Part shown: positions 17,987 to 27,296 of the stretch, in pieces
Layout of the letters: each line of letters starts with the position of its first letter
How positions within the stretch are numbered: the stretch's first letter is position 1
From: Chryseobacterium sp. FH2
GTDB taxonomy: Bacteria; Bacteroidota; Bacteroidia; Flavobacteriales; Weeksellaceae
Length of the DNA: 64,000 nucleotides
NCBI RefSeq assembly: GCF_001045455.1
Contig: NZ_LFNE01000006.1
Coordinates: forward strand, 124,001-188,000
Direction: 5' to 3'
Position numbers and translations under genes: made by a program
Notes under the pieces: generated by a model
Database searches by the model: none
Seen by the model: the letters and a program-made list of their open reading frames with translations, nothing else
What the model was told of the DNA's origin: nothing

Positions 17987-19627
17987 TTACAGCCCTGTTT
18001 TTAAATATTCCAAAGCTCTTTCCAAGAGTTCATCCTTACCTTTTATTATTCCTTGAAGGGTAGGTTTTATAATAATATCAGGAATTATCCCAATCCTTTG
18101 TGTTTCTTTTCCGTCAGGATAATATGCTCCGATTCCTGTGAAGCTCGTTGCTAATCCTGCAATTCTGAAACTGATAATATCACCATTTGCCCCGGCGGTA
18201 TTACTGCCGATAATTTTCGCTTTTGGATGTTGTTTAAACATCATTGCTGTAGTTTCAGCTTGACTTTGGGTATTTTCATCAACTAAAACAATGACATTTC
18301 CTTTATAATAATCGGGATTATGCGTTCCAATATGATTTTTCCTGCTGTAAAACTTGCTTAAATATCTCGTTTCAGGAAAATTAAACTGATAGTAAATAGT
18401 ATTTTCGGGTAAAAGTATTTTGCTTAATGGTAAAATAGTCTGTTTGGGATAGTTTCTTAAATCAAAAATAATAGATTCGGTTGATTGCAGACTTTTATAC
18501 ATTTCATCCAAATCTTTCCTTTCAATAATTCCCATATTGACATATCCTATTTTCCTTCCATCATCAATCAATTTCCATTTTTCTGAAACGATCGGCTTTT
18601 CATTAATAATATCCTTTAAAAGATAGGTTTTAACTTTTAATTCCAAGTTTTCCCCATCTCTTTCCAGCCTGATATTAATTGAATCATTATTCGAAAAAAG
18701 AAAAAGATTTTTCACCTTCTTAATTTTCCCCCAAGTGTTGGAAGCGGGAATATATTTTCCAAAAGCATTTACCTTTTGTGAAATGGTCAAACCATCAACA
18801 TCATAAATTACATCACCGGTTTTTAATAAATTTGCTTCATTGAATTTAGTTGCGTTAATTTTGGTAACAATCAATTTTCCTTCTGCATAAGAATATTCCA
18901 CGGGGACTTTTCTCTTTCCGTACTGATTTAAAGTGATCAAAGGAGAAAATAAATAAGCATGAGAATCATCAGTTTTTGTAACCAATTCAGCTAAAGCGAG
19001 ATGATAATTTTCATCGGTATTAACAGAAAGAAATTTTGGAATCATTTGCGTTAAAACGTTATTCCAGTTTTCATCAGTTTTATATTTGTAAGGAAAAAAA
19101 TATTCCACATAATTCCAATATCTGAATAATTCTAAAAGGCAAATCTGCGTTGATGTAAATTTAGAACCATAAGAATTTTCATTTCTAAAAAAAACTTTTC
19201 TGTCATCTTTTCCGAAATAATTATTTTCGCCAATGTTTCTGTTGTTTTGAATATATTTAAGTTTCTCTGAAGTATTTTCAAAAAATAAACTTTTATCGTT
19301 TATCCAATTTAAATCAAAGTTTTTTAAAAAATAGGTTTTGTTTTCTTCTTGTAAACATTCTTTACATTTATCAACTTTTCCTAAGCTTTCAATCCAGCTT
19401 GAATATAATTCGTTCAATTGGCTTTTATCGTTGATTTTTTTAAGTTCACTGATTTTTTGAAACAGTTGTTCATCCCAATTGAAGTTTCCTTTTGAAACAT
19501 TCGGATGGTAGTATTTTAAAAATCCCCAGACTTTACAAAGCGATTCCAATTTTTGAGTCTCCGAAACTGCCTGAGCAGAAAAATTTAAACTTAAAATGAA
19601 TATGATTAAAAGTGAGAGTTTTCTCAT
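17987..19627 (-). CDS. S41 family peptidase, exported
   Basis: A 546-residue protein with a signal peptide (MRKLSLLIIFILSLNFSAQA). The C-terminal third is a tail-specific/CTP-type S41 protease domain: IIFDLRNYPKQT, VIVLVDENTQSQAETTAMMF with the likely catalytic Ser in QSQAE, and IIGSNTAGANGDI. A PDZ-like region is plausible at about 265-330 (KTGDVIYDVDG). The long N-terminal region with two four-Cys-like spots (KVDKCKECLQ) has no clear assignment. Such proteins are periplasmic or surface proteases in Bacteroidetes, with unknown substrates. It is transcribed away from its upstream neighbour and lies 133 bp upstream of porX on the same strand. Confidence 0.82.
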   Translation of the reverse strand: MRKLSLLIIFILSLNFSAQAVSETQKLESLCKVWGFLKYYHPNVSKGNFNWDEQLFQKISELKKINDKSQLNELYSSWIESLGKVDKCKECLQEENKTYFLKNFDLNWINDKSLFFENTSEKLKYIQNNRNIGENNYFGKDDRKVFFRNENSYGSKFTSTQICLLELFRYWNYVEYFFPYKYKTDENWNNVLTQMIPKFLSVNTDENYHLALAELVTKTDDSHAYLFSPLITLNQYGKRKVPVEYSYAEGKLIVTKINATKFNEANLLKTGDVIYDVDGLTISQKVNAFGKYIPASNTWGKIKKVKNLFLFSNNDSINIRLERDGENLELKVKTYLLKDIINEKPIVSEKWKLIDDGRKIGYVNMGIIERKDLDEMYKSLQSTESIIFDLRNYPKQTILPLSKILLPENTIYYQFNFPETRYLSKFYSRKNHIGTHNPDYYKGNVIVLVDENTQSQAETTAMMFKQHPKAKIIGSNTAGANGDIISFRIAGLATSFTGIGAYYPDGKETQRIGIIPDIIIKPTLQGIIKGKDELLERALEYLKTGL

Positions 19628-19889
19628 TGAAAGATGATGGTTTTAATACAAAGATAATCAAAACGACCTATGAAATAGAGACATTAAAAAAATGAATAGA
19701 ATGAAGTATAGAAAACCATTTGGCTTGACAGCTCCCAATAAAATAGAAAAGAAAATAAAAATTGCACTGGTTGAATGCTAAGGAAAATTGAATAATAAGA
19801 ATTTCACGAGTGTAGAACTTTTGTTTTAAGATGAAAGGAAAATGTTAATCTTTAATAGTAATTTAATCAAACCTAACATTAAAATTCCC

Positions 19890-19897
19890 TAAATTTG
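19890..19897 (+). promoter_or_regulatory. -7 promoter element of the HD-hydrolase gene
   Basis: TAAATTTG fits TAnnTTTG and lies 22 bp before the ATG at 19920. The rest of the gap from 19628 shows no gene. Confidence 0.55.
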
Positions 19898-19919
19898 TTT
19901 ACTAATACTGAACTTTTCA

Positions 19920-21146
19920 ATGCAGAATAAGCTAAAAATCATCAACGATCCTGTTCACGGCTTTATCAAGATTCCACACGAAATTTTATTTGATATTATC
20001 GAGCATCCTTATTTTCAAAGATTGAGAAGGATAGGACAGACCGGGCTTTTGAATCTTATTTTTCCGGGAGCGACACATACGAGATTTCATCATGCCATTG
20101 GTGCGATGCATTTGATGTTTACAGCATTGGAAACATTGAAGCAAAAAGGAGTAGAAATTTCCATAGAAGAAGAAAAAGGGGCAATGTTGGCGATTTTAAT
20201 GCATGACATTGGCCATGGTCCTTTTTCTCATGCCTTGGAAAATATGCTGATGGATGATTGGCATCATGAAAAACTTTCACTTTTATTAATGAATAGATTA
20301 AATGATGAGTTTGGAGGTGAATTATCAACTGCCATTGAGATGTTTCAGGGGAAATATCATAGAAAGTTTTTTAATCAGCTTATTTCTTCTCAATTAGATG
20401 TTGACAGGCTTGATTATTTAAACAGAGACAGTTTTTTTACGGGAGTTTCTGAAGGAAATATTAATACACAGAGAATTATTTCCATGATGAATGTTTGTGA
20501 AGAAGGAGAATTGGTAATTGATGCAAAAGGAGTCTATTCTATTGAAAATTTCCTGACGGCCAGAATGTTTATGTATTGGCAGGTGTACTATCACAAAACA
20601 TCTGCATTGGCTGAGTTTATTTTAGTTAAGATTTTAGAGAGAGCAAAATATCTTGTTTCTAAGGGAATTGATTTACCAGCTTCTGAAAACCTAAAATATT
20701 TTTTACAGAGAGGTAAAGCAGCAGCTTCGGATGAAGACGTTGAGAGATTTACTCAGCTTGATGATAATGATGTGATTCAGGCAATGAAAAATTGGCAAAA
20801 TTCTGAGGACTTTATTTTATCTTATTGGTGTAAATGCGTGATTCAGCGAAATTTACCTAAAACAATTATTTCTTCGCATCCTTTTGAAGAAAAATTCATT
20901 GAGGAAAAAATAAAAATCACCAACGAAATTTTAGGAATTAATAATGGACATGAACTGGTACATGAGATTAAAAGAAAACTTTTGCCTTATGATACAGAAA
21001 AACAACCTATTTATTTGCTTCAGAAAAACGGCGCAAAACTGAGACTCGAAGAATCGGAAGATCAGCTTCTGTCAGGGCTTATCGTAAATAAAACAACCAG
21101 GTATATTTTGACATTTCCCAGAGAATTTGATGATATAAAATCTTAA
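19920..21146 (+). CDS. HD-superfamily phosphohydrolase (dGTPase-like)
   Basis: A 408-residue cytoplasmic protein of the YwfO/SAMHD1-like HD group. Start NDPVHGFIKIP (about 9-19), then HTRFHHAIGAMHL (about 53-65) giving the first metal His, LMHDIGHGPFSHALE (about 93-107) giving the HD doublet, and SSQLDVDRLDYLNRDS (about 156-171) giving the last metal Asp. Relatives hydrolyse dNTPs or other phosphate esters; the substrate here is not known. It lies directly upstream of the lipid A operon, but lpxD has its own promoter element, so a functional link is not shown. Confidence 0.88.
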   Translation: MQNKLKIINDPVHGFIKIPHEILFDIIEHPYFQRLRRIGQTGLLNLIFPGATHTRFHHAIGAMHLMFTALETLKQKGVEISIEEEKGAMLAILMHDIGHGPFSHALENMLMDDWHHEKLSLLLMNRLNDEFGGELSTAIEMFQGKYHRKFFNQLISSQLDVDRLDYLNRDSFFTGVSEGNINTQRIISMMNVCEEGELVIDAKGVYSIENFLTARMFMYWQVYYHKTSALAEFILVKILERAKYLVSKGIDLPASENLKYFLQRGKAAASDEDVERFTQLDDNDVIQAMKNWQNSEDFILSYWCKCVIQRNLPKTIISSHPFEEKFIEEKIKITNEILGINNGHELVHEIKRKLLPYDTEKQPIYLLQKNGAKLRLEESEDQLLSGLIVNKTTRYILTFPREFDDIKS

Positions 21147-21183
21147 AGTATATTAAAATTCACTATCCGAAAACTAAAAAATG

Positions 21184-21212
21184 TTTGCGAATTATAGAAT
21201 TTCTTATCTTTG
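21184..21212 (+). promoter_or_regulatory. Strong promoter of the lpx operon, immediately before the start codon
   Basis: TTTG (21184-21187), a 17-bp spacer, and TATCTTTG (21205-21212) form a near-ideal Bacteroidetes -33/-7 pair. The ATG of lpxD is at 21219, so transcription should begin within a few bases of the start codon. Confidence 0.75.
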
Positions 21213-21218
21213 CAGAAT

Positions 21219-22250
21219 ATGGAATTTACAGCTTCGCAAATTGCAAGTTTTATTGACGGAAAAATAATAGGTGACGACAATGCACTTATTACTGGGGTTT
21301 CACCAATTGAAAATGGGGAGTCAGGACATCTTTCTTTTATAGCTCAAGATAGATTTTCTCATTTTTTGGACACTTCAAGATGTTCTGTACTTATTGTTTC
21401 TGAAAATCTTATAGTAAAAGATAATTATAATCCTACCATAATTGCCGTAAAAGATGCTTATCTTTCTTTTCAGGTTTTAATGAATCTGTATCAGGAAATG
21501 CAGGGAAGAAAAGATGGGATAGAAGATGGTTCTTCTATTCATTCTACTGCAACGATAGGCGAACAAGTCTACATAGGTGCATTTACTTATGTTTCTGAAA
21601 AGGCTAAAATAGGTGATGGAACACAGATTTACCCACAGGTATATATTGGAAAAGGGGTAAAGATTGGTAAAAACTGTAAAATTGATAGTGGAGCCAGAAT
21701 CTATGACTACTGTATCATTGGTGATAATTGTGTGATTCATTCTAACACCGTTGTAGGTGGTGACGGATTTGGTTTTCAGCCGACAGCAGAAGGTTTCAAA
21801 AAGATACCTCAGCTAGGAAATGTTATTATTGAAGATGATGTTGAAATTGGCTCAAACTGTAGTATTGACAGAGCGACTATTGGTTCTACAATCATAGGGA
21901 AAGGAACAAAAATAGATAATCTTATCCAGATTGCACACAATGTGAAAATCGGCCAGAATAATGTGATTGCAGCCCAGGCGGGAATTGCAGGTTCTACTGT
22001 TATTGGTGACTGGAATCAGATTGGCGGTCAGGTAGGAGTTGTAGGACATATTAAAATAGGTAATCAGGTGAAAATTCAGGCTCAGAGTGGTGTGAATTCC
22101 AGCGTAAGTGACAAAGAAACATTATACGGTTCGCCGGCGATAAGCTATAATGATTACCTTAGAAGTTATGTCCATTTCAGAAATTTTACTGAAATCGTAA
22201 ACAGAATAAATAATCTTGAGAATAACTCAAAAGATAAAACTAATGAGTGA
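21219..22250 (+). CDS. lpxD: UDP-3-O-acylglucosamine N-acyltransferase LpxD (first copy)
   Basis: A 343-residue left-handed beta-helix acyltransferase for the third step of lipid A synthesis, adding a 3-hydroxyacyl chain to the 2-amino group of UDP-3-O-acyl-GlcN. An N-terminal uridine-binding domain (about 1-100) is followed by many hexapeptide repeats (IGDGTQIYPQVYIG and similar). The catalytic His lies in IQIAHNVKIG, and GGDGFGFQP is the typical LpxD substrate-loop motif. I placed the start at ATG 21219 because the in-frame TTG at 21210 overlaps the promoter -7 element. The next gene overlaps its stop by 8 bp. Confidence 0.93.
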   Translation: MEFTASQIASFIDGKIIGDDNALITGVSPIENGESGHLSFIAQDRFSHFLDTSRCSVLIVSENLIVKDNYNPTIIAVKDAYLSFQVLMNLYQEMQGRKDGIEDGSSIHSTATIGEQVYIGAFTYVSEKAKIGDGTQIYPQVYIGKGVKIGKNCKIDSGARIYDYCIIGDNCVIHSNTVVGGDGFGFQPTAEGFKKIPQLGNVIIEDDVEIGSNCSIDRATIGSTIIGKGTKIDNLIQIAHNVKIGQNNVIAAQAGIAGSTVIGDWNQIGGQVGVVGHIKIGNQVKIQAQSGVNSSVSDKETLYGSPAISYNDYLRSYVHFRNFTEIVNRINNLENNSKDKTNE

Positions 22251-23640
22251 TATGCAAAAAACACTTCAGGAGGAGGTTACTCTTTCCGGAATTGGCCTTC
22301 ACACTGGTAAAGAAGTAAAACTTACCATTAAACCTGCAAAGGAAAATACAGGTTTTGTATTTGTAAGAACAGACTTAGAGGGTCATCCTCAGGTAGAAGC
22401 GGATGTAAATTATGTTGTAGCAACTGAAAGAGGGACGACATTGGAAAAATTAGGAGTAAAAATTACTACTTGTGAGCATCTTTTAGCAGCCTTAGTGGGT
22501 TGTGATATTGACAATGCAATGTTGGAAATGGATGCTTCTGAACCTCCAATTTTAGATGGTTCTTCAAAATTCTTTGTTGAAGCCATCGAAAGTGTGGGAG
22601 TGGTAGATCAAAATGTTGCCAGAGAATATCTGGTGATAAAGGAAGTCCTTTCCTATAGTGATCCGGCTACCGGTTCAGAGATTACAATTATTCCTTCAGA
22701 TAATTACGAAATTACAACGATGGTAGATTTTGGGACTAAAGTTTTAGGGACTCAAAATGCTACTCTTAAAAATATTTCTGAGTTTAAAGAAGAAATTTCA
22801 TCTGCAAGAACATTCAGTTTTTTACATGAATTGGAGATGCTTTTGGATCACGGCTTGATTAAAGGCGGTGATATTTCTAATGCAATTGTGTATGTAGATA
22901 AAGATCTGACTCCGGATACGACAGAAAAACTGAAGAAAGCCTTTGGTAAAGACAATGTGTCTATCAGACCGAATGGTATTCTTGATAACTTGAATTTAAA
23001 CTATCCAAACGAAGCTGCGAGGCACAAATTACTTGACGTAATCGGGGATCTCGCTTTGGCTGGAGTGAAAATAAAAGGTAAGGTAATTGCTAACAAACCA
23101 GGGCATTACGTAAATACTCAATTTGCTAAAAAGCTGAATCGCCAGTGGAAATTGCAGAAAAAGAAAAATGTTCCTGATTTTGATTTGACAAAAGAACCTG
23201 TTTTCGATATCAACGGAATTATGAAGTTGATGCCACACAGACCTCCGTTTTTATTAATCGATAAAATTCTTGAGCTTTCAGACTCTCATGTTGTAGGTTT
23301 AAAAAATGTAACAATGAACGAACCTTTCTTCGTGGGACATTTTCCTAAAGAACCTGTAATGCCGGGCGTTTTACAAGTAGAAGCTTTAGCACAGACAGGA
23401 GGTATTTTGGTATTGGCAAGCGTTCCGGATCCTGAAAACTATTCTACGTATTTCATTAAGATTGATAAGGTGAAATTCAAAAGAAAAGTTGTTCCGGGAG
23501 ATACTATTATTTTCAAAATTGAGCTTATAGAGCCTATCAGAAGAGGTATCGTGCATATGCAAGGATACGGATATGTAGGAGATGCCGTAGCGGTAGAAGC
23601 AGAGCTAATGGCTCAAGTTGCAAAAAATAAAATTGATTAA
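22243..23640 (+). CDS. lpxC/fabZ: LpxC-FabZ fusion: UDP-3-O-acyl-GlcNAc deacetylase / 3-hydroxyacyl-ACP dehydratase
   Basis: A 465-residue two-domain protein. The LpxC part (about 1-310) commits lipid A synthesis by zinc-dependent deacetylation: LSGIGLHTGKEVKL, TCEHLLAALVG with a zinc His, EPPILDGSS, and RHKLLDVIGDLALAG with zinc and catalytic residues. The FabZ part (about 325-465) dehydrates hydroxyacyl-ACP: LMPHRPPFLLIDKI and GHFPKEPVMPGVLQVEALAQ with the catalytic His and Glu. The fusion is normal in Bacteroidetes and links lipid A and fatty acid pathways. I chose ATG 22243 (MSDMQK), overlapping lpxD by 8 bp, over the upstream in-frame TTG at 22216; ATG 22252 is another option. Confidence 0.95.
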   Translation: MSDMQKTLQEEVTLSGIGLHTGKEVKLTIKPAKENTGFVFVRTDLEGHPQVEADVNYVVATERGTTLEKLGVKITTCEHLLAALVGCDIDNAMLEMDASEPPILDGSSKFFVEAIESVGVVDQNVAREYLVIKEVLSYSDPATGSEITIIPSDNYEITTMVDFGTKVLGTQNATLKNISEFKEEISSARTFSFLHELEMLLDHGLIKGGDISNAIVYVDKDLTPDTTEKLKKAFGKDNVSIRPNGILDNLNLNYPNEAARHKLLDVIGDLALAGVKIKGKVIANKPGHYVNTQFAKKLNRQWKLQKKKNVPDFDLTKEPVFDINGIMKLMPHRPPFLLIDKILELSDSHVVGLKNVTMNEPFFVGHFPKEPVMPGVLQVEALAQTGGILVLASVPDPENYSTYFIKIDKVKFKRKVVPGDTIIFKIELIEPIRRGIVHMQGYGYVGDAVAVEAELMAQVAKNKID

Positions 23641-24429
23641 ATGATTCATCAATTAGCAGCCGTAGATAAACGTGCGAAAATTAGCAAAAACGTTATTGTA
23701 GAACCTTTTACTACAATTGCAGCAGATGTGGAAATCGGGGAAGGAACGTGGATTGGTTCTAATGTAACCATTATGGATGGTGCAAGAATTGGGAAAAATT
23801 GCAAAATATTCCCTGGAACTGTCATCTCTGCAATTCCTCAGGATCTTAAATTTGATGGAGAAGATACACAGACAATCATTGGTGATAATACAACGTTAAG
23901 AGAATGTGTTACTGTAAATAAAGGAACAAAAGCCCTTGGGTATACTAAAGTAGGTGATAATTGTTTAATTATGGCAACTTCCCATGTGGCACACGATTGT
24001 ATTATCGGGAACAATGTCATTATTGCAAATGGTTGTGGTATAGCAGGGCACGTAGAAATAGGTGATTTTACTGTAATGGGAGGATTATCTGCGGTTCAGC
24101 AATTCGGAAAAATAGGGAAGCATGCCATGATTTCGGGAGGATCTTTAATTAGAAAAGATATTCCACCCTATATAAAAGTAGGTAGAGAGCCCATTTCTTA
24201 TGCAGGTATTAATTCTGTGGGTCTTAGAAGAAGAGGGTTTACAAACGAGAAAATTTTCGAAATTCAAAAGGTTTACAGAGCTATCTTTCAAATGAAAATG
24301 AACGTTTCACAGGCTTTAACATATATTGAAAAGGAAATGCTTCCGACTGCAGAAAGAGATGAAATTCTTCAGTTTATTCAAAATTCTCCAAGAGGTATTG
24401 TAAAAGGATACGGAACGGGTAAAGAATAA
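23641..24429 (+). CDS. lpxA: UDP-N-acetylglucosamine O-acyltransferase LpxA
   Basis: A 262-residue left-handed beta-helix enzyme doing the first step of lipid A synthesis, transfer of a 3-hydroxyacyl chain to UDP-GlcNAc. It starts the base after the lpxC/fabZ stop. Hexapeptide repeats (IGEGTWIGSNVTI and on) fill residues 10-185. The catalytic His lies in SHVAHDCIIG (about 118-127), and ISAIPQDLKFDGEDT and GINSVGLRRRGF are LpxA-specific motifs that separate it from LpxD. The C-terminal helical domain is present. Order lpxD, lpxC/fabZ, lpxA is the standard cluster of the group. Confidence 0.96.
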   Translation: MIHQLAAVDKRAKISKNVIVEPFTTIAADVEIGEGTWIGSNVTIMDGARIGKNCKIFPGTVISAIPQDLKFDGEDTQTIIGDNTTLRECVTVNKGTKALGYTKVGDNCLIMATSHVAHDCIIGNNVIIANGCGIAGHVEIGDFTVMGGLSAVQQFGKIGKHAMISGGSLIRKDIPPYIKVGREPISYAGINSVGLRRRGFTNEKIFEIQKVYRAIFQMKMNVSQALTYIEKEMLPTAERDEILQFIQNSPRGIVKGYGTGKE

Positions 24430-24446
24430 TAATAAAATTGGCATAA

Positions 24447-24773
24447 ATGAAAAATATAATCTTTCTAATAATGCTTTTTCATGCTCGTTTAGTAATGGGG
24501 CAGCAAGTGGAAGGTTTAAAAATTGAGAAAAAAAATACCGTTTCGTCTATTGAAAGAAGAGTGGATAAGGTTAATGATACTATTGCTAAGAAAAATCTTA
24601 ACAGTGTTTTGAAGCTAAAAGATAACAATATCAATTCAACTTTTGGGAGTGCCAATCAATACAATTCTGAAGTCCAAAATAATGTAAACAGTCTTCAGAA
24701 TAATATGAATACAACTAATTCATTCAATAAAGTATGGCAAGGTCAGGGAATAAAATTAAACAAAAGAAAATAA
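24447..24773 (+). CDS. Small exported protein of unknown function
   Basis: A 108-residue protein with a signal peptide (MKNIIFLIMLFHARLVMGQQ). The mature part is hydrophilic and rich in Asn, Lys, Ser and Val, with heptad-like spacing that suggests helix or coiled coil; there is no lipobox. I do not recognise a family. It sits 17 bp after lpxA and 9 bp before efp, so it is carried in the operon. A role in the envelope is suggested only by context and signal peptide. Confidence 0.65.
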   Translation: MKNIIFLIMLFHARLVMGQQVEGLKIEKKNTVSSIERRVDKVNDTIAKKNLNSVLKLKDNNINSTFGSANQYNSEVQNNVNSLQNNMNTTNSFNKVWQGQGIKLNKRK

Positions 24774-24782
24774 ATAAAATTA

Positions 24783-25346
24783 ATGGCAACAAGTAACGAT
24801 ATCAGAAAAGGACTTTGCATCGAATATAGCAATGATATTTTCAAAGTAATCGAATTCTTACACGTAAAACCGGGTAAAGGTCCTGCTTTCGTTAGAACAA
24901 AATTAAAATCTGTAACCAACGGAAAAGTAATTGATAATACTTTCTCTGCAGGTCACAAAATTGATGAAGTAAAAGTAATCACAAGAAAGTTCCAGTATCT
25001 TTATGATGATGAGAACGGTTTTCACTTCATGAATAATGATGATTTCTCTCAATTATACCTAAACAAAGAAATGATTGAAAATTCAAATCTGATGAAAGCG
25101 GGTGAAGAAGTTACAATCATTTTGAAAGAAGCTGATGAGACTCCGCTTTCTGCCGAGTTACCACAGTCTGTTTATTTAGAGGTGGTGGAAGCTGATCCGG
25201 GTGTGAAAGGAAACACGGCTACAAATGCTCTTAAAAACGCTATCGTTGAGACAGGAGCAAGAGTAATGGTACCTCTGTTCATTGAGCCGGGAGACAAAAT
25301 CAAAGTGAGCACAGAAGACGGTTCTTACTTAGAAAGGGTAAAATAA
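24783..25346 (+). CDS. efp: Elongation factor P
   Basis: A 187-residue three-domain factor that relieves ribosome stalling at polyproline stretches. The KOW-like domain I holds the loop VKPGKGPAFVRTK with the modified-position Lys at about residue 32, followed by the EF-P central domain (about 65-125) and the C-terminal OB domain ending in GDKIKVSTEDGSYLERVK. Full family length. It is embedded in the lipid A operon; which Lys-modifying system is used cannot be told here. Confidence 0.96.
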   Translation: MATSNDIRKGLCIEYSNDIFKVIEFLHVKPGKGPAFVRTKLKSVTNGKVIDNTFSAGHKIDEVKVITRKFQYLYDDENGFHFMNNDDFSQLYLNKEMIENSNLMKAGEEVTIILKEADETPLSAELPQSVYLEVVEADPGVKGNTATNALKNAIVETGARVMVPLFIEPGDKIKVSTEDGSYLERVK

Positions 25347-25361
25347 CAATACAATTTACAT

Positions 25362-25391
25362 AAATTCGGTTTGCTTTCGCAGTCCGAATTT
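25362..25391 (+). terminator. Possible weak terminator or attenuator after efp
   Basis: Arms AAATTCGG (25362-25369) and CCGAATTT (25384-25391) flank a 14-nt loop, followed by TTGTTTTAT. It is weaker than other hairpins here and may only reduce readthrough to the second lpxD. Confidence 0.5.
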
Positions 25392-25415
25392 TGTTTTATA
25401 AGAAAATAGATTTTT

Positions 25416-26318
25416 ATGAAATTTCATTCTCCGCAAAAACTTAAAACTATTGCCGGTATTATCGGAGCAAAATTTGTTGGTGCTGAAGATTTTGAGGTAT
25501 TAGGAACTAACGAAATCCATATGGTAAAACCGGGAGATATAGTTTTTGTTAATCATCCGAAATATTACGATAAAGCTTTACATTCTGCAGCAACGATTAT
25601 TTTAATTGATAAAGAAGTAGACTGTCCGGAGGGAAAAGCACTTTTGGTTTCTGATGATCCTTTCAGGGATTTTAATAAAATCAATACTCATTTTACGAGA
25701 ATATATAATTTTACGGAAGAACTTCATGATGTCGAAATTGGAGAAGGAACAAAAATCCATCGTACTGCCGTCATTGGGAATAATGTAGTAATCGGAAAAA
25801 ACACAATAATTTTTCCGAATGTTGTGATCGGTGACAGAACAGTGATTGGTGATAATGTAGTTATTCAGTCTAATACGGTTTTAGGAGGGGATGCATTTTA
25901 TTATAGAAAACTGAATGGCAATTTTGACCGTCTGATTTCCGTGGGAAATGTTGTTATCGAAAATAATGTAGAAATCGGAAATGGCTGCACCATAGACAGG
26001 GGAGTAACAGATTCTACCGTGATTGGTGAAGGTTCTGTTTTGGATAATCAGATTCAGATAGGTCATGATACCATTATCGGAAAAAAATGTTTAATTGCTT
26101 CTCAGGTAGGAGTTGCGGGATGCTGTGTGATTGGTCATGAAGTGACTTTATGGGGACAAGTAGGTATTGCTTCAGGAAATAAAATTGAAAGCGGATCTGT
26201 ACTTTTAGGAAAAACCGGAGTCAACAGAGATCTTGAAAAAGGAACTTACATCGGAATGTTTGCAGAAGATTTTAAAACATATCTGAAAAAAGAAGTGAAG
26301 CTGAGAAATCTCAAATAA
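25416..26318 (+). CDS. LpxD-like N-acyltransferase (second copy)
   Basis: A 300-residue LpxD paralog, about 43 residues shorter than the first copy at 21219. It has an N-terminal uridine-binding-like domain (about 1-95), hexapeptide repeats with [12 protein letters not shown] and similar, the His motif [10 protein letters not shown], and [17 protein letters not shown] where the first copy has GGDGFGFQP. The active-site His is retained, so it may be an acyltransferase with a different chain or sugar specificity. Bacteroidetes often carry two lpxD-like genes. It follows efp by 69 bp and precedes sucD. Confidence 0.85.
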   Translation: MKFHSPQKLKTIAGIIGAKFVGAEDFEVLGTNEIHMVKPGDIVFVNHPKYYDKALHSAATIILIDKEVDCPEGKALLVSDDPFRDFNKINTHFTRIYNFTEELHDVEIGEGTKIHRTAVIGNNVVIGKNTIIFPNVVIGDRTVIGDNVVIQSNTVLGGDAFYYRKLNGNFDRLISVGNVVIENNVEIGNGCTIDRGVTDSTVIGEGSVLDNQIQIGHDTIIGKKCLIASQVGVAGCCVIGHEVTLWGQVGIASGNKIESGSVLLGKTGVNRDLEKGTYIGMFAEDFKTYLKKEVKLRNLK

Positions 26319-26357
26319 ACAAATCGAAAGTTTTATCTTAAATCAAAGAAAAATAAG

Positions 26358-26365
26358 TAAATTTG
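26358..26365 (+). promoter_or_regulatory. -7 promoter element of sucD
   Basis: TAAATTTG fits TAnnTTTG and lies 43 bp before the sucD ATG, giving sucD its own promoter downstream of the lpx genes. Confidence 0.5.
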
Positions 26366-26408
26366 TGAGCATTAATAAAAATAATAAATAAATTAAAATT
26401 ATAATAAA

Positions 26409-27281
26409 ATGTCAATTTTAGTAAACAAAGACTCTAAAGTAATTGTACAAGGATTTACAGGGAACGAAGGGACTTTCCATGCAAGCCAGATGATCGAATA
26501 CGGAACAAACGTAGTAGGTGGTGTTACTCCGGGAAAAGGAGGTAGCGAGCACTTAGGTAAGCCTGTATTCAATACTGTAGCAGATGCTGTAGAAAAAGCT
26601 GGAGCAAACGTAAGTATCATTTTCGTACCACCTGCATTTGCTGCAGATGCTATTATGGAGGCTGCTGAAGCAGGTATCAAGGTTATTGTATGTATTACTG
26701 AGGGTATTCCAGTTGCGGATATGGTGAAAGTAAAATCTTACATTGCTGACAGAGACTGCAGATTAATCGGTCCAAACTGTCCTGGAATTATTACTTCTGA
26801 AGAAGCTAAAATTGGTATTATGCCAGGTTTCGTTTTCAAAAAAGGTAAAGTAGGTATCGTTTCTAAATCTGGTACTCTTACTTATGAAGCTGCAGACCAG
26901 GTTGTAAGAGCTGGTTACGGTATTTCTACAGCTATCGGTATCGGTGGTGACCCAATCATTGGAACGACAACTAAAGAAGCATTAGAATTATTTATCAATG
27001 ATCCCGAAACAGAAGCTGTTGTCATGATTGGTGAAATTGGTGGGGGTCTTGAGGCGGAAGCTGCAAGATGGTACAAAGCTAGTGGCTCTACTAAGCCTGT
27101 TGTTGGTTTCATTGCTGGACAAACTGCTCCTAAAGGAAGAACAATGGGACATGCTGGTGCTATCGTAGGCGGTGCAGAAGATACAGCTCAGGCTAAAATG
27201 GAAATCATGAGAGAAAACGGTATTAACGTTGTAGATTCTCCTGCTGACATTGGCGTGACTGTAGCAAAAGTTTTAGGATAA
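26409..27281 (+). CDS. sucD: Succinyl-CoA synthetase, alpha subunit
   Basis: A 290-residue TCA-cycle subunit that is phosphorylated on His during ADP- or GDP-dependent succinyl-CoA turnover. Motifs: [20 protein letters not shown] at the CoA-binding N-terminus, GGVTPGKGG (about 37-45), [18 protein letters not shown], and the phospho-His loop [13 protein letters not shown] (about 233-245). Full length. sucC is not adjacent, which is common in flavobacteria. A long reverse-strand frame opposite this gene is a shadow. Confidence 0.96.
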   Translation: MSILVNKDSKVIVQGFTGNEGTFHASQMIEYGTNVVGGVTPGKGGSEHLGKPVFNTVADAVEKAGANVSIIFVPPAFAADAIMEAAEAGIKVIVCITEGIPVADMVKVKSYIADRDCRLIGPNCPGIITSEEAKIGIMPGFVFKKGKVGIVSKSGTLTYEAADQVVRAGYGISTAIGIGGDPIIGTTTKEALELFINDPETEAVVMIGEIGGGLEAEAARWYKASGSTKPVVGFIAGQTAPKGRTMGHAGAIVGGAEDTAQAKMEIMRENGINVVDSPADIGVTVAKVLG

Positions 27282-27296
27282 TTTAAAAACAAACAT

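Noticed and set aside
21210..21218. TTG start of lpxD
   Set aside because: It overlaps the -7 promoter element TATCTTTG, so the ATG at 21219 is preferred.
26399..26680. 93-aa reverse-strand frame opposite sucD
   Set aside because: It lies entirely within the strongly conserved sucD coding sequence and has no promoter, signal or family motif; it is a shadow frame.
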